From NCBI RefSeq assembly GCF_027891095.1, contig NZ_JAQIIO010000002.1:62001-126000 (forward strand): 64,000 nucleotides of DNA, given 5' to 3'. This DNA is from Aliiroseovarius salicola (GTDB lineage: Bacteria; Pseudomonadota; Alphaproteobacteria; Rhodobacterales; Rhodobacteraceae). Shown one piece after another: positions 6,987-18,868 of this stretch; position 1 is the stretch's first letter; each line of letters opens with the position of its first letter. The position numbers and the translations under genes were made by a program. The notes below the pieces were generated by a model that saw only the letters and a list, made by a program, of their open reading frames with translations, did not search any database and was not told the origin of the DNA.

Positions 6987-9900
6987 ATGGCGCAGACCTA
7001 TCTTGGCCAAAAACGCTTGCGTAAATACTACGGCAAAATCCGTGAAGTATTGGAAATGCCGAACCTGATCGAGGTTCAGAAAGCTTCTTACGATCTATTT
7101 CTTAAATCTGGCGACCAGCCTCAGCCGATGGACGGCGAGGGCATCAACGCCGTATTCCAGTCGGTTTTCCCGATCAAGGATTTCAACGAAACCGCAATTC
7201 TCGAGTTCGTAAAATACGAGCTGGAAACGCCGAAATTCGACGTGGAAGAATGCCAGCAGCGCGACCTGACATATTCGGCGCCGCTGAAGGTCACCCTGCG
7301 TCTGATCGTTTTTGATATCGACGAAGATACCGGTGCAAAATCGGTCAAGGACATCAAAGAACAAGATGTGTTCATGGGCGACATGCCTCTGATGACCCCG
7401 AACGGCACTTTTGTCGTGAACGGCACCGAGCGCGTGATCGTATCTCAGATGCACCGTTCGCCGGGCGTGTTCTTCGACCACGACAAGGGCAAGACCCATT
7501 CGTCGGGCAAACTGCTTTTCGCTTGCCGCATCATTCCCTATCGCGGCTCGTGGCTCGACTTTGAATTCGACGCCAAGGACATCGTCTTTGCCCGCATCGA
7601 CCGTCGCCGCAAACTGCCTGTGACCACCCTGCTTTATGCACTGGGTCTGGACCAGGAAGGCATCTGCGACGCTTATTATGAAACCGTGAACTACAAGCTG
7701 AAGAAGAACAAAGGGTGGGTCACCAAGTTCTTCCCCGAGCGTGTTGCCGGCACCCGTCCGGTGCAAGATCTGATCGACGCCAAAACCGGCGAAGTGATTG
7801 CCGAAGCTGGCAAGAAGATCACCCCGCGCGCCGTGAAAAAGCTGATGGAATCCGGTGAAGTCACTAACCTTCTGGTGCCGTTTGACAGCATTGTTGGCCG
7901 TTTTGTTGCCAAGGATATCATCAACGAAGAAACCGGTGCGATCTATGTCGAAGCCGGGGACGAACTGACCCTGGAACATGACAAGGACGGTGAGCTGATC
8001 GGCGGTTCGCTGAAAGATCTGCTGGATGCAGGCTTCACCGACATTCCGGTTCTCGATATCGACAATATCAATGTTGGTCCTTACATCCGCAACACGCTGG
8101 CCGCAGACAAGAACATGGGTCGCGAAACCGCGCTTATGGATATCTATCGCGTTATGCGTCCGGGTGAACCGCCCACGGTTGAAGCTGCGTCGAACCTGTT
8201 CGATACTCTTTTCTTCGACAGCGAACGTTACGACCTGTCGGCCGTTGGCCGCGTGAAGATGAACATGCGTCTCGACCTCGACGCCGAAGACACCCAACGC
8301 ACCCTGCGTCGCGAAGACATCATCGCCTGTATCAAGGCGCTGGTGGAACTGCGCGATGGTAAAGGCGACATCGACGACATCGACCACCTCGGCAACCGTC
8401 GTGTGCGTTCGGTCGGCGAACTGATGGAAAACCAGTACCGTGTTGGCCTGCTGCGTATGGAACGCGCGATCAAAGAGCGTATGTCGTCGGTCGAAATCGA
8501 CACCGTCATGCCGCAAGACCTGATCAACGCGAAACCGGCTGCGGCTGCTGTGCGTGAATTCTTCGGCTCGTCGCAGCTGTCGCAGTTCATGGACCAAACC
8601 AACCCGCTGTCGGAAGTCACTCACAAACGCCGTCTTTCGGCGCTTGGGCCGGGTGGTCTGACCCGCGAACGTGCTGGTTTTGAAGTGCGTGACGTTCACG
8701 CCACCCACTACGGCCGTATGTGTCCGATTGAAACGCCGGAAGGGCCGAACATTGGTCTGATCAACTCGCTGGCCACCTTTGCCCGCGTGAACAAATACGG
8801 CTTTATCGAAACCCCTTATCGTAAGGTTGTGGACGGCAAAGTGACCGATGAGGTCAACTATATGTCCGCCACCGAAGAGATGCGTCACACCGTGGCTCAG
8901 GCCAACGCGCATCTGGACGAAGAAGGCCGGTTCGAGAACGATCTGGTGAACACCCGCCAGTCGGGTGAATACACCATGGCGCAGCGTGAAAGCGTTGACC
9001 TCATTGACGTGTCGCCGAAACAGCTGGTGTCTGTTGCGGCTTCGCTGATCCCGTTCCTCGAAAACGACGACGCCAACCGCGCTCTCATGGGCTCGAACAT
9101 GCAACGTCAGGCTGTGCCGCTGCTGCGTGCCGAAGCGCCTTACGTGGGCACCGGTATCGAAGGCAAGGTTGCGATCGACTCGGGTGCGGCCATTCAAGCC
9201 AAACGCGGCGGCGTGATCGACCAGGTGGATGCCACCCGGATCGTTGTGCGCGCCACCGAAGATCTGGCCTTGGGGGATGCTGGCGTTGACATCTACCGTC
9301 TGCGCAAGTTCCAGCGTTCGAACCAGAACACCTGCATCAACCAGCGTCCGCTGGTGAAAGTGGGCGACAAAGTGTCCAAAGGCGAAGTGATCGCCGATGG
9401 TCCGTCGACCGATATGGGTGAACTGGCTCTGGGTAAAAACGTGGTTGTCGCGTTCATGCCCTGGAACGGCTACAACTACGAAGACTCGATCCTGATCTCC
9501 GAGCGCATTGCGCGTGACGACGTGTTCACTTCGGTTCACATCGAAGAGTTCGAAGTCGCCGCTCGTGACACCAAGCTTGGGCCGGAAGAGATCACCCGCG
9601 ACATTCCGAACGTCGGTGAAGAAGCGCTGCGCAACCTCGACGAGGCTGGCATCGTTTACATCGGTGCGGACGTTGAACCGGGCGACATTCTGGTCGGTAA
9701 GATCACCCCGAAAGGCGAAAGCCCGATGACGCCGGAGGAGAAACTCCTGCGTGCCATCTTCGGCGAAAAAGCCTCGGACGTGCGCGACACCTCGCTGCGC
9801 GTGAAGCCGGGTGACTTCGGGACAGTTGTGGAAGTACGTGTCTTTAACCGCCACGGTGTGGAAAAAGACGAACGTGCTCTGCAGATCGAGCGTGAAGAAG

Positions 9901-11123
9901 TCGAAAGCCTTGCCCGCGACCGTGATGACGAGCTGAACATCCTTGAGCGCAACATCTATGCGCGCCTGAAAGGCATGATCCTCGGCAAAGTGGCTGTGAA
10001 AGGCCCGAAAGGCGTGAAAGCCGGTTCGACCATCTCGGAAGAGCTGCTGGAAACCCTGTCGCGCGGTCAATGGTGGCAGCTCGCCCTTGAGGACGAAGAT
10101 GACGCCAAGATCGTGGAAGCTCTGAACGAACAGTTCGAAGCCCAGAAACGTGCGCTTGAGCATCGCTTTGAAGACAAGGTTGAGAAGGTCCGTCGTGGCG
10201 ACGATCTGCCGCCGGGTGTGATGAAGATGGTCAAAGTCTTTATCGCCGTGAAGCGTAAGCTTCAGCCGGGCGATAAGATGGCCGGTCGTCACGGGAACAA
10301 AGGTGTTATTTCCAAGGTTGTACCGATGGAAGACATGCCGTTCCTCGCTGATGGTACCCCGGTTGACTTCTGTCTCAACCCGCTGGGCGTGCCCTCGCGG
10401 ATGAACGTTGGTCAGATCCTTGAAACCCATATGGGTTGGGCCGCGCGCGGTCTGGGTCTGAACGTGGACGAAGCCCTGGGTGAGTACCGCCGTTCCGGCG
10501 ATCTGACCCCGGTGCGCGAAGCCATGCGCATCGCCTATGGCGACGATGTCTATGAAGAAGGCATTGTTGGCATGGACGAAGACGAGTTGGTGGATGCCGC
10601 AGGCAATGTCACCCGCGGTGTGCCGATTGCCACCCCGGTCTTCGACGGTGCCAAAGAGGCTGACGTGAACGATGCGCTGACGCGCGCCGGTTTCGACACC
10701 TCGGGCCAATCGGTTCTGTTTGACGGTCGCACCGGTGAACAGTTCTCGCGCGAAGTGACGGTGGGTGTGAAATACCTGCTGAAACTGCACCACCTGGTGG
10801 ACGACAAAATCCACGCGCGTTCGACCGGACCATACTCGCTTGTTACCCAGCAGCCGCTGGGTGGTAAGGCGCAGTTCGGTGGTCAGCGCTTTGGTGAGAT
10901 GGAAGTCTGGGCTCTGGAAGCATATGGCGCGGCTTACACGCTGCAAGAGATGCTTACCGTCAAGTCGGATGACGTTGCTGGCCGTACCAAAGTGTACGAG
11001 TCGATCGTCAAAGGCGAGGACAACTTCGAAGCCGGCGTGCCGGAATCGTTCAACGTTCTCGTCAAAGAAGTCCGCGGCCTCGGCCTCAACATGGAACTCC
11101 TGGATGCGGAGGGTGAGGAGTAA
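6987..11123 (+). CDS. rpoB: DNA-directed RNA polymerase subunit beta
   Basis: The beta subunit forms one pincer of RNA polymerase and, with beta', the active site. At 1,378 residues it matches the length I recall for Roseobacter RpoB. The rifampicin-binding region is present mid-protein ([20 protein letters not shown], then [13 protein letters not shown]) and reads as wild type. [13 protein letters not shown] and [20 protein letters not shown] mark the C-terminal catalytic and clamp regions. I choose ATG 6987 ([16 protein letters not shown]); the in-frame ATG at 6969 adds six unconserved residues. rpoC follows after 50 bases. Confidence 0.98.
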   Translation: MAQTYLGQKRLRKYYGKIREVLEMPNLIEVQKASYDLFLKSGDQPQPMDGEGINAVFQSVFPIKDFNETAILEFVKYELETPKFDVEECQQRDLTYSAPLKVTLRLIVFDIDEDTGAKSVKDIKEQDVFMGDMPLMTPNGTFVVNGTERVIVSQMHRSPGVFFDHDKGKTHSSGKLLFACRIIPYRGSWLDFEFDAKDIVFARIDRRRKLPVTTLLYALGLDQEGICDAYYETVNYKLKKNKGWVTKFFPERVAGTRPVQDLIDAKTGEVIAEAGKKITPRAVKKLMESGEVTNLLVPFDSIVGRFVAKDIINEETGAIYVEAGDELTLEHDKDGELIGGSLKDLLDAGFTDIPVLDIDNINVGPYIRNTLAADKNMGRETALMDIYRVMRPGEPPTVEAASNLFDTLFFDSERYDLSAVGRVKMNMRLDLDAEDTQRTLRREDIIACIKALVELRDGKGDIDDIDHLGNRRVRSVGELMENQYRVGLLRMERAIKERMSSVEIDTVMPQDLINAKPAAAAVREFFGSSQLSQFMDQTNPLSEVTHKRRLSALGPGGLTRERAGFEVRDVHATHYGRMCPIETPEGPNIGLINSLATFARVNKYGFIETPYRKVVDGKVTDEVNYMSATEEMRHTVAQANAHLDEEGRFENDLVNTRQSGEYTMAQRESVDLIDVSPKQLVSVAASLIPFLENDDANRALMGSNMQRQAVPLLRAEAPYVGTGIEGKVAIDSGAAIQAKRGGVIDQVDATRIVVRATEDLALGDAGVDIYRLRKFQRSNQNTCINQRPLVKVGDKVSKGEVIADGPSTDMGELALGKNVVVAFMPWNGYNYEDSILISERIARDDVFTSVHIEEFEVAARDTKLGPEEITRDIPNVGEEALRNLDEAGIVYIGADVEPGDILVGKITPKGESPMTPEEKLLRAIFGEKASDVRDTSLRVKPGDFGTVVEVRVFNRHGVEKDERALQIEREEVESLARDRDDELNILERNIYARLKGMILGKVAVKGPKGVKAGSTISEELLETLSRGQWWQLALEDEDDAKIVEALNEQFEAQKRALEHRFEDKVEKVRRGDDLPPGVMKMVKVFIAVKRKLQPGDKMAGRHGNKGVISKVVPMEDMPFLADGTPVDFCLNPLGVPSRMNVGQILETHMGWAARGLGLNVDEALGEYRRSGDLTPVREAMRIAYGDDVYEEGIVGMDEDELVDAAGNVTRGVPIATPVFDGAKEADVNDALTRAGFDTSGQSVLFDGRTGEQFSREVTVGVKYLLKLHHLVDDKIHARSTGPYSLVTQQPLGGKAQFGGQRFGEMEVWALEAYGAAYTLQEMLTVKSDDVAGRTKVYESIVKGEDNFEAGVPESFNVLVKEVRGLGLNMELLDAEGEE

Positions 11124-11173
11124 GGCGCCCGCCTTACCCCTCCCACCCTTCCCCTTAGAAAAAGGAACGCAAA

Positions 11174-14100
11174 ATGAACCAGGAATTGACAACCAACCCG
11201 TTCAACCCGCTGACCCCGCCGAAGGTTTTTGACGAAATCAAGGTGTCGCTGGCCAGCCCGGAACGGATCCTGTCTTGGTCCTATGGTGAGATCAAGAAAC
11301 CTGAAACCATCAACTACCGTACGTTCAAGCCCGAGCGTGACGGCCTGTTCTGTGCGCGTATCTTTGGCCCGATCAAAGATTACGAATGCCTCTGCGGCAA
11401 ATATAAGCGCATGAAATATCGCGGCGTTGTCTGCGAGAAATGTGGTGTTGAAGTTACCCTTCAAAAAGTGCGCCGCGAGCGTATGGGCCACATCGAACTG
11501 GCAGCGCCTGTTGCGCATATCTGGTTCCTCAAGTCGCTGCCGTCGCGCATCGGCCTGATGCTGGATATGACCCTTCGTGATCTGGAACGTATCCTCTATT
11601 TCGAGAACTATGTGGTGATCGAACCGGGCCTGACTGACCTCAACTACGGTCAGCTGATGTCCGAAGAAGAGTTCATGGATGCGCAAGACACTTACGGCAT
11701 GGACGCCTTCACCGCGAACATCGGTGCAGAAGCCATCCGTGAGATGCTCAGCCAGATCGATCTGGAAGCCGAAGCCGAACAGCTGCGCGCTGATCTGGCC
11801 GAAGCCACCGGTGAGTTGAAGCCGAAGAAGATCATCAAGCGTCTGAAGATCGTTGAATCGTTCCTCGAGTCGGGCAACCGCCCCGAGTGGATGATCATGA
11901 CCGTTGTGCCGGTCATCCCGCCAGAGCTGCGCCCGCTGGTGCCGCTGGATGGTGGCCGTTTCGCGACCTCGGATCTGAACGATCTGTATCGCCGCGTAAT
12001 CAACCGGAACAACCGTCTGAAGCGTTTGATCGAACTGCGCGCACCCGACATCATCGTCCGCAACGAAAAGCGGATGCTGCAAGAGTCGGTTGACGCTCTG
12101 TTTGACAACGGCCGTCGCGGTCGCGTGATCACCGGCGCCAACAAGCGTCCGCTGAAATCGCTTTCCGACATGCTGAAAGGTAAGCAAGGTCGCTTCCGTC
12201 AAAACCTTTTGGGTAAACGCGTCGACTTCTCGGGTCGTTCGGTCATTGTGACCGGCCCGGAACTCAAGCTGCACCAATGTGGTCTGCCGAAGAAGATGGC
12301 GCTGGAACTGTTCAAGCCGTTTATCTATTCGCGCCTCGAAGCCAAAGGCCTGTCTTCCACCGTGAAGCAAGCCAAGAAACTGGTGGAAAAAGAGCGTCCC
12401 GAAGTTTGGGATATCCTTGATGAGGTGATCCGCGAGCACCCGGTCATGCTGAACCGTGCGCCAACGCTGCACCGTCTTGGCATCCAGGCGTTTGAACCGG
12501 TCCTGATCGAAGGTAAAGCGATCCAGCTGCACCCGCTCGTTTGTTCGGCGTTCAACGCTGACTTCGACGGTGACCAGATGGCTGTTCACGTACCGCTTTC
12601 GCTGGAAGCCCAGCTGGAAGCCCGTGTTCTGATGATGTCGACCAACAACGTGCTGTCGCCTGCAAACGGCGCGCCGATCATCGTTCCTTCGCAGGATATG
12701 ATCCTTGGCCTCTACTACATCTCGATGGAGCGTGAGGGCATGAAGGGCGAAGGCATGGTCTTTGCTGACGTTGACGAAGTGATCCACGCGCTCGACGCGG
12801 GTGAAGTGCATCTGCATGCCAAAGTCACCGCCCGTATTCCGCAGGTGGATGACGAAGGCAACACCGTCATGCAGCGCTTTGAAACCACGCCGGGCCGGAT
12901 CCGTCTTGGTGCGCTCTTGCCGCAGAACAACAAAGCACCGTTTGAGCTGGTGAACCGTCTTCTGCGGAAGAAAGAGGTGCAGCAGGTCATCGACACCGTC
13001 TACCGTTATTGCGGTCAGAAAGAGTCGGTTATCTTCTGTGACCAGATCATGTCGATGGGCTTTAAAGAAGCGTTCAAGGCTGGCATCTCGTTCGGTAAGG
13101 ACGACATGGTGATCCCCGACAACAAGTGGACCATCGTGGACGAGACCCGTGAACAGGTGAAAGGTTTCGAACAGCAGTATATGGACGGTCTCATCACCCT
13201 TGGCGAGAAATACAACAAGGTGGTCGATGCCTGGTCGAAATGTAACGACAAGGTCACCGACGCGATGATGGGCACGATCTCGGCCAACAAGCGCGACGAA
13301 AATGGCGCCGAAATGGAACCGAACTCGGTTTACATGATGGCTCACTCCGGTGCGCGTGGTTCTGTCACCCAGATGAAACAGCTGGGCGGCATGCGCGGCC
13401 TGATGGCAAAACCTTCGGGCGAGATTATCGAAACGCCGATTATCTCGAACTTTAAAGAAGGTCTGACCGTGCTTGAGTACTTCAACTCGACCCACGGTGC
13501 CCGTAAGGGTCTGTCGGATACCGCTCTGAAAACCGCAAACTCGGGTTACCTGACCCGTCGTCTGGTGGACGTTGCCCAAGACTGTATCGTGCGCGAAGTG
13601 GACTGCGGCACCGATAACGCGATCACCGTGGAAGCGGCTGTGAACGACGGTGAAGTTGTCGCCTCGCTTGGCGAACGCGTTCTGGGCCGTGTGGCGCAAG
13701 ACGATCTGATCAAGCCGGGCACCGACGAAGTGATGGTTGCCAAAGGCGAACTGATCGACGAACGCAAGGCTGATGTGATTGAAGAAAGCGGCATCGCTGC
13801 TGTACGCATCCGCAGCCCGCTGACCTGTGAGGCCGAAGAAGGCGTTTGCGCCAACTGCTACGGTCGTGACCTCGCCCGCGGCACCCGCGTAAACACCGGC
13901 GAAGCTGTCGGCATCATCGCGGCACAGTCGATCGGTGAGCCCGGCACGCAGCTGACCATGCGAACCTTCCACATTGGTGGGGTTGCACAAGGTGGTCAGC
14001 AGTCGTTCCAGGAAGCCAACCAGGAAGGCAAGATCGAGTATCGCAATGCCAACATTCTGGAAGATCGCCACGGTGAAACCGTTGTGATGGGCCGGAACAT

Positions 14101-15439
14101 GGTTGTCGCTATCGTCGACGAAAACGGTGTGGAACGCGCTGCGTTCAAGCCGGGCTACGGCGCCAAGCTGTTTGTCAAGGATGGCGCAAGCGTGTCCCGT
14201 GGCGACAAGCTGTTCGAATGGGACCCGTTCACCCTTCCGGTGATCGCTGAGAAAGACGGTAAGGCCAAGTTCCTCGACCTGACCACCGGGATCGCTGTTC
14301 GTGATGAAACCGATGACGCAACCGGCATGACCCAGAAGATCGTGACCGACTGGCGCGCGGCGCCGAAAGGTAACGAGCTGAAGCCGGAAATCATCGTGGT
14401 GGACGAAGACGGTGAACCCGTGCGCAATGACGCGGGCAACCCTGTTGCTTACACCATGTCGGTGGATGCCATTCTGTCGGTGGAAGACGGTCAGTCGATC
14501 AAGGCGGGTGACATCGTTGCGCGGATCCCGCGTGAAGGGTCGAAGACCAAGGACATCACCGGTGGTCTGCCGCGTGTTGCTGAACTCTTCGAAGCGCGTC
14601 GTCCGAAAGATCACGCAATCATCGCCGATATCGATGGTTACGTGCGCTTTGGCCGCGACTATAAGAACAAGCGTCGTATCTCGATCGAACCGGCTGAAGA
14701 AGGCCAGGAGGCGGTCGAATACATGGTGCCCAAGGGCAAGCACATTCCGGTTGCGGAAGGTGACTTTATCCAGAAGGGCGAATATCTGATGGACGGTAAC
14801 CCCGCGCCGCACGATATTCTGGCTGTTATGGGCGTTGAAGCCCTTGCCAACTACATGATCGACGAAGTTCAGGACGTGTATCGTCTGCAAGGCGTTAAGA
14901 TCAACGACAAGCACATCGAGGTGATCGTTCGCCAGATGCTGCAAAAGTGGGAGATCCAGGATTCGGGTGAAACCACACTGCTCAAGGGTGAGCACGTGGA
15001 TAAGGTCGAATTTGACACTGCAAACGAGAAAGCGGCAAGCGAAGGTCGTCGTCTGGCATCGGGTGAACCAATCCTGCTCGGCATCACCAAAGCGTCGCTG
15101 CAGACCCGTTCGTTCATCTCGGCAGCCTCGTTCCAGGAAACCACCCGCGTTCTTACCGAAGCATCTGTCCAAGGTAAGCGGGATAAGCTGGTTGGTCTCA
15201 AGGAGAACGTCATTGTCGGTCGCCTGATCCCAGCTGGCACCGGTGGGGCAACCCAGGACGTGCGCCGTGTGGCTCAGGCCCGCGACAGCGTCGTGATCGA
15301 AGAGGCTCGCGCCGAAGCCGAAGCCGCAGCCCTTCTGGCGGCTCCGACTGAGGATGCGTCGACCGTATTCGGATCGGATAACTCGGATGATCTGGGCCTG
15401 ATCGACACCCCGGAAATGGGTGGCGACGAACAGCCCTAA
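11174..15439 (+). CDS. rpoC: DNA-directed RNA polymerase subunit beta'
   Basis: The 1,421-residue beta' subunit carries the catalytic magnesium loop NADFDGD within [19 protein letters not shown]. The N-terminal zinc ribbon is visible ([20 protein letters not shown]), as is the second zinc cluster ([19 protein letters not shown]), and the trigger-loop region [20 protein letters not shown]. Shine-Dalgarno AAAAAGGA precedes ATG 11174. It ends the rplJL-rpoBC operon at the terminator at 15461-15492. The acidic tail after residue 1,380 ([20 protein letters not shown]) is typical of alphaproteobacterial beta'. Confidence 0.98.
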   Translation: MNQELTTNPFNPLTPPKVFDEIKVSLASPERILSWSYGEIKKPETINYRTFKPERDGLFCARIFGPIKDYECLCGKYKRMKYRGVVCEKCGVEVTLQKVRRERMGHIELAAPVAHIWFLKSLPSRIGLMLDMTLRDLERILYFENYVVIEPGLTDLNYGQLMSEEEFMDAQDTYGMDAFTANIGAEAIREMLSQIDLEAEAEQLRADLAEATGELKPKKIIKRLKIVESFLESGNRPEWMIMTVVPVIPPELRPLVPLDGGRFATSDLNDLYRRVINRNNRLKRLIELRAPDIIVRNEKRMLQESVDALFDNGRRGRVITGANKRPLKSLSDMLKGKQGRFRQNLLGKRVDFSGRSVIVTGPELKLHQCGLPKKMALELFKPFIYSRLEAKGLSSTVKQAKKLVEKERPEVWDILDEVIREHPVMLNRAPTLHRLGIQAFEPVLIEGKAIQLHPLVCSAFNADFDGDQMAVHVPLSLEAQLEARVLMMSTNNVLSPANGAPIIVPSQDMILGLYYISMEREGMKGEGMVFADVDEVIHALDAGEVHLHAKVTARIPQVDDEGNTVMQRFETTPGRIRLGALLPQNNKAPFELVNRLLRKKEVQQVIDTVYRYCGQKESVIFCDQIMSMGFKEAFKAGISFGKDDMVIPDNKWTIVDETREQVKGFEQQYMDGLITLGEKYNKVVDAWSKCNDKVTDAMMGTISANKRDENGAEMEPNSVYMMAHSGARGSVTQMKQLGGMRGLMAKPSGEIIETPIISNFKEGLTVLEYFNSTHGARKGLSDTALKTANSGYLTRRLVDVAQDCIVREVDCGTDNAITVEAAVNDGEVVASLGERVLGRVAQDDLIKPGTDEVMVAKGELIDERKADVIEESGIAAVRIRSPLTCEAEEGVCANCYGRDLARGTRVNTGEAVGIIAAQSIGEPGTQLTMRTFHIGGVAQGGQQSFQEANQEGKIEYRNANILEDRHGETVVMGRNMVVAIVDENGVERAAFKPGYGAKLFVKDGASVSRGDKLFEWDPFTLPVIAEKDGKAKFLDLTTGIAVRDETDDATGMTQKIVTDWRAAPKGNELKPEIIVVDEDGEPVRNDAGNPVAYTMSVDAILSVEDGQSIKAGDIVARIPREGSKTKDITGGLPRVAELFEARRPKDHAIIADIDGYVRFGRDYKNKRRISIEPAEEGQEAVEYMVPKGKHIPVAEGDFIQKGEYLMDGNPAPHDILAVMGVEALANYMIDEVQDVYRLQGVKINDKHIEVIVRQMLQKWEIQDSGETTLLKGEHVDKVEFDTANEKAASEGRRLASGEPILLGITKASLQTRSFISAASFQETTRVLTEASVQGKRDKLVGLKENVIVGRLIPAGTGGATQDVRRVAQARDSVVIEEARAEAEAAALLAAPTEDASTVFGSDNSDDLGLIDTPEMGGDEQP

Positions 15440-15460
15440 ACGCTGATCAACAAGACATGC

Positions 15461-15492
15461 AAAAGCCCCGCCCATTCCGGCGGGGCTTTTTC
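15461..15492 (+). terminator. terminator after rpoC
   Basis: A perfect 12-bp stem, AAAAGCCCCGCC (15461-15472) with GGCGGGGCTTTT (15479-15490), has a six-base loop and continues into T residues. Confidence 0.92.
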
Positions 15493-15563
15493 GTTGTGAG
15501 GGACGGCGGGGCGCCATCGCATTCGCTCTGGCGCGCTGTCGGTGGCTCGCTTCACGAGCCTGT

Positions 15564-15605
15564 GCCTCTGGCGGAGGTATTTCTGGCAAGAAAAAGAGTT
15601 GAAAC
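15564..15605 (+). repeat. dispersed intergenic repeat, copy 1
   Basis: The core GCGGAGGTATTT, a variable 3-4 bases, then GCAAGAAAAA is shared with four other intergenic places in this window (47006-47065, 55183-55220, 55328-55385, 57822-57882). This copy has the GCCTCTGGCGGAGG form, and both this copy and the one at 55183 continue into TGAAAC. It lies between the rpoC terminator and the DMT transporter gene. Confidence 0.65.
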
Positions 15606-15696
15606 CGGAAGGCAGATTTACATGATACGCGCCCGTATCGGGAATGATCTGGCGTGAAGAGGAACAGCCTGTTAGCAATTTCAGAAGGGGGTACCT

Positions 15697-16590
15697 ATGG
15701 CATTGACGGACAACATGAAGGGTGCGGCTTTGATGGCTGCTTCGATGACCGGCTTTACGTTGAACGATACGTTCATGAAGCTGATGTCGTCAGATATGCC
15801 ATTGGGGCAAACCGTGGCATTGCGCGGTGTCCTCGTCGTGATCCTGATGTTCTTTGTTGGACGGCACCTGGGGGTTCTGCGGTTTCGATTGCAGCGCCGG
15901 GAATGGGGATTGATATCCTTGCGCACCGCCACAGAAGTCATTGTGACCTATTGTTTTCTGACCGCCTTGTTCAACATGCCGATTGCAAATGTGACGGCAA
16001 TCATTCAGGCGTTGCCGCTGACCATATCGCTGGCGGCATGGGCGTTTCTGGGTGAACCTTTGGGGTGGCGCAGATTGCTGGCCATCCTTGTGGGATTGGT
16101 AGGAGTGCTCTTGATCGTGCAACCGGGTGGGGCCGGGTTCTCGGTCTGGTCGGTTTACGCGTTGGCGGCTGTGGTTTTCATCACCTTGCGCGATTTGATT
16201 GTTCGCCGGATGGATCCGGCAACCCCGTCTTTTACCGTGGCCTTCATCACGGCCATCGGCATTACCCTGGCGTTCGGGGTGATGTCATGGGGCGAAGAAT
16301 GGGGGAGCATTGATGTCACAAACGCGGCGCTGCTGTCGCTGGCGGCAATTTGCATCATCTTTGGATATCTCTTTTCGGTCATGGTGATGCGGGTGGGAGA
16401 TATCGGATTTGTAGCGCCCTTTCGCTACACCGGGCTGTTGGTCGCCCTGATCGCGGGGTTTTTGGTGTTCGGCGATTGGCCTGATGGCATGACGCTTGTC
16501 GGGGTCGGGATTGTGGTTTCGATGGGGATCTTCACGCTTTATCGGGAAAGGCTGGTGGCGAGGTCATCTGTGGCGAAAACGCCGGCCTGA
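15697..16590 (+). CDS. DMT-superfamily (EamA) transporter
   Basis: A 297-residue inner-membrane protein made of two EamA repeats, about ten membrane segments in all, for example LGQTVALRGVLVVILMFFVG and LLAILVGLVGVLLIVQPGGA. Members export or import small metabolites such as amino acids, nucleosides or quaternary amines; the substrate cannot be told from sequence. Shine-Dalgarno AGAAGGGGG lies before ATG 15697. It is the only plus-strand gene in this accessory block and converges on the decayed glycosyltransferase copy, which starts within a few bases of its stop. Confidence 0.88.
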   Translation: MALTDNMKGAALMAASMTGFTLNDTFMKLMSSDMPLGQTVALRGVLVVILMFFVGRHLGVLRFRLQRREWGLISLRTATEVIVTYCFLTALFNMPIANVTAIIQALPLTISLAAWAFLGEPLGWRRLLAILVGLVGVLLIVQPGGAGFSVWSVYALAAVVFITLRDLIVRRMDPATPSFTVAFITAIGITLAFGVMSWGEEWGSIDVTNAALLSLAAICIIFGYLFSVMVMRVGDIGFVAPFRYTGLLVALIAGFLVFGDWPDGMTLVGVGIVVSMGIFTLYRERLVARSSVAKTPA

Positions 16591-16592
16591 TT

Positions 16593-17097
16593 CATGTGGT
16601 GTTGAAAGCGGGGATCATCCTCGCCGCACCTTCCTTGTTTTTCGGCAAGGGCCTTGGCGAAATCGGCGCAACACAGGTGATGCAGTTCCATGACGCCGGG
16701 AAGCGCGTAGACACGGGCCAGCTCGGCATCGAAGCTTGTGTGGTAGCGATCCGTATCCCGGCATTCGACCTCATTGTGATTGTGGCGCTTGAGATAGGTG
16801 TCGGTATATCGGTCGCTGCCACGCGATGCGCTTTTGCGCCCGCGTTTGTGGTCGAATTGTTATCCGGGGGGAGGTGCCTCAGGGCTGGCCATCGGCACGG
16901 ATGAAACGACGAGGACCGGTGCCCCATATCTGTTTCCCCTGCCAGAACCGGGGGTATGGCAATCTCACTTTGGCTGCGCAGCAGTTTTGGGGAGTGATCT
17001 GTGCAATTGTTGGAATAGATCAGGATGTTTTCAAACCCGAGCACCTTTTACCATGTCAACCATTCCAGCAAGAACGGCCTTCGTTTCGCAGCGCGGA
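16593..17097 (-). pseudogene. decayed tandem copy of the glycosyltransferase at 17098-18105
   Basis: Minus-strand translation gives three pieces in different frames, each matching the intact neighbour in order. Around 17088-16985: RNEG, then after a one-base loss PFLLEWLTW, a TAA, KVLGFENILIYSNNCTDHSP (intact: KMLGFERVLVMFNDCTDHSP). At 16959-16879: PYPRFWQGKQIWGTG (intact: TPRFWNGQENWGSGG), ending in TGA. At 16856-16593: FDHKRGRKSASRGSDRY through YALPGVMELHHLCCADFAKA to DDPRFQHH (intact: AIPGVMRLHHLSCADL, DDPRWQHH). The middle with the DxD-type motif is deleted. It begins directly after the intact gene's stop, so it is the downstream copy of a tandem pair, with at least two frameshifts, two stops and internal deletions. 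Confidence 0.88.
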
Positions 17098-18105
17098 TCA
17101 CGTCACCTGTCGCGGCAAGGATTGCGCCTGCGTGCGGTGATGTTGCCAGCGCGGATCGTCCTTGGGATCGTCGCCGCGTTTTTCACACATCTCGGCCACC
17201 AGATCCGCACAGGACAAATGGTGCAACCGCATCACACCGGGGATGGCGCAAATCCGGGCATATTCCGTATCAAACCGCGCTTTATGTTCCAAAGCATCTC
17301 TATTGGGGGTGGAGTTGTGGTTGAAACGGCCGAAGAAGTCTTCGTTGTAGCGATCAAGCCCTTCAGCCGCAGACAGGCGCCCGCGCTTGAACTCGAACTG
17401 CTCGCGGGTTTGCAGGATATAGTGGTGGACCGAAGCATCGCCATGCACGATATCGGGCTGTTCGGTGGCATTGCGGGCAGTGCTGTCGGGGTTGTAGATT
17501 GGCCAGCGTTCACCATTGGACAAGACCCAGTAATTGCCGCCGCTCCCCCAGTTTTCCTGACCGTTCCAGAACCGCGGTGTGTGTGAACGCAACATACCGA
17601 ATTCCAGCGGATCTTTCACAAAGCTCTTCACACAACTGTTCTGTTTTACATCTGATGGGGATGAGCGCAGGAACTTGCGGTGGACCAGCCCGTCTTCCCA
17701 GCGATTATGGGAATTGGTGCCAAAAATGCGCCAGTTGATCCCCATTCCACGCCACGGCACGTTGCCATTTTCCAAGAGCGTCCTGATGGTGCCATCCCCC
17801 TTATGCACCACCAGAAACTCGTCCACATCACAGGTGAACATCCATGTGGCCTCTTTGACATAGGGGTGGCTGCGGCAGGCGCGGTAGGCGGAAGGTTGGG
17901 GGTGTTCGCCCTCGGTGGGGTGGTGGCGTTTGATGCCAATTTCCCCGGCTTTGGCGAGCAGTCGCAGCATTTGCGGGGAATGATCGGTGCAGTCATTGAA
18001 CATCACCAGCACGCGTTCGAACCCCAGCATCTTCTGCCAGGCGATCCATTCCAGAAGAAATGGCCCTTCGTTGCGGATGGTGGTGAAGGCGAGGGTGCCT
18101 TTCAT
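17098..18105 (-). CDS. glycosyltransferase family 2-like protein
   Basis: An intact 335-residue glycosyltransferase-like protein. The N-terminus LAFTTIRNEGPFLLEWIAWQ (about residues 5-24) and the motif DVDE in WMFTCDVDEFLVV (about 88-100) are features of this family-2 subgroup; the DxD-like residues would bind metal and nucleotide sugar. A conserved tail ends with GVMRLHHLSCADLVAEMCEK. No signal or membrane segment is visible. It is a distant relative of the protein at 4521-5438 and the probable parent of the relic just downstream. It is transcribed divergently from the rpsL operon. Donor, acceptor and pathway are unknown. Confidence 0.85.
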   Translation of the reverse strand: MKGTLAFTTIRNEGPFLLEWIAWQKMLGFERVLVMFNDCTDHSPQMLRLLAKAGEIGIKRHHPTEGEHPQPSAYRACRSHPYVKEATWMFTCDVDEFLVVHKGDGTIRTLLENGNVPWRGMGINWRIFGTNSHNRWEDGLVHRKFLRSSPSDVKQNSCVKSFVKDPLEFGMLRSHTPRFWNGQENWGSGGNYWVLSNGERWPIYNPDSTARNATEQPDIVHGDASVHHYILQTREQFEFKRGRLSAAEGLDRYNEDFFGRFNHNSTPNRDALEHKARFDTEYARICAIPGVMRLHHLSCADLVAEMCEKRGDDPKDDPRWQHHRTQAQSLPRQVT

Positions 18106-18484
18106 GGGAAACTCGACTGCTCTTGAATGAATGGTTTTGACGCCACTCTATTTTGGCGCTAGTCAGCGCGCAATCCTCTTGTCTGGCACGGGGATCAGGT
18201 CCTGCTGTTGACAGGGCGTCCGACTCCCTCTATACGCGCGAACATCCAGCAAAGGGGGATACCCCTGCGCACTCCAGGAATTGTGGGATCAAGACCGGAA
18301 CTGTTTTGTAGAACCGGCCCTCTGTGAACCAACCGCGACGTTTGCCTCGGTACGGAAACGCTCGCGGATTTTCGCTTTGTGGAGTTTGTGGCGACCATGT
18401 CACGGACCCGTAACGTGAAGAAGATTTAACCGTGTGAGGCCCCGGCCTTGCGCAGACGAAGTTGAGAAACGGGAAACGAGCCCT
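18106..18484 (+). promoter_or_regulatory. promoter and long leader of rpsL-rpsG-fusA-tuf
   Basis: TTGACA (18208-18213), a 17-base spacer and TATACG (18231-18236) form the best promoter in the window, followed by a GC-rich discriminator (CGCG). The leader to rpsL would be about 240 bases, long enough for translational feedback (S7 in E. coli, from a different site). No gene is seen in these 379 bases. A short CGCCA/TGGCG inverted repeat (about 18140-18160) lies on the side of the divergent glycosyltransferase gene. Confidence 0.75.
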
Positions 18485-18856
18485 ATGCCAACGATCCAAC
18501 AGCTGATCCGCAAACCGCGTCAGCCCAAAGTCAAGCGTTCCAAGTCGCAGCACCTGGAATCTTGCCCCCAAAAGCGCGGCGTTTGCACCCGCGTTTACAC
18601 CACGACCCCGAAAAAGCCGAACTCGGCTATGCGTAAAGTTGCGAAGGTTCGCCTGACCAACGGTTTCGAGGTCATTTCCTACATCCCGGGTGAAAGCCAC
18701 AACCTTCAGGAACACTCTGTTGTTCTGATCCGTGGCGGTCGTGTGAAAGACCTTCCGGGTGTCCGTTACCACATCCTGCGTGGTGTGTTGGATACCCAAG
18801 GCGTCAAAGACCGTAAGCAACGTCGTTCGAAATACGGCGCGAAGCGTCCCAAGTAA
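18485..18856 (+). CDS. rpsL: 30S ribosomal protein S12
   Basis: S12 lies at the decoding centre of the small subunit and affects accuracy. The 123 residues are the normal length when started at ATG 18485 ([15 protein letters not shown]); an upstream in-frame start is not used by the family. The streptomycin-relevant loops read [13 protein letters not shown] and [13 protein letters not shown], both wild type (lysines retained), which predicts streptomycin sensitivity at this locus. It heads the str operon, with rpsG 12 bases after its stop. Confidence 0.98.
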   Translation: MPTIQQLIRKPRQPKVKRSKSQHLESCPQKRGVCTRVYTTTPKKPNSAMRKVAKVRLTNGFEVISYIPGESHNLQEHSVVLIRGGRVKDLPGVRYHILRGVLDTQGVKDRKQRRSKYGAKRPK

Positions 18857-18868
18857 GGAGAGCCAGAT

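Noticed and set aside
7095-11192. A 1,365-codon open frame antisense to rpoB
   Set aside because: Shadow of rpoB codon usage; no Shine-Dalgarno, no recognisable domain.
10934-15589. A 1,551-codon open frame antisense to rpoC
   Set aside because: Same cause as above; rpoC is certain and the antisense product is histidine- and valine-rich without domains.
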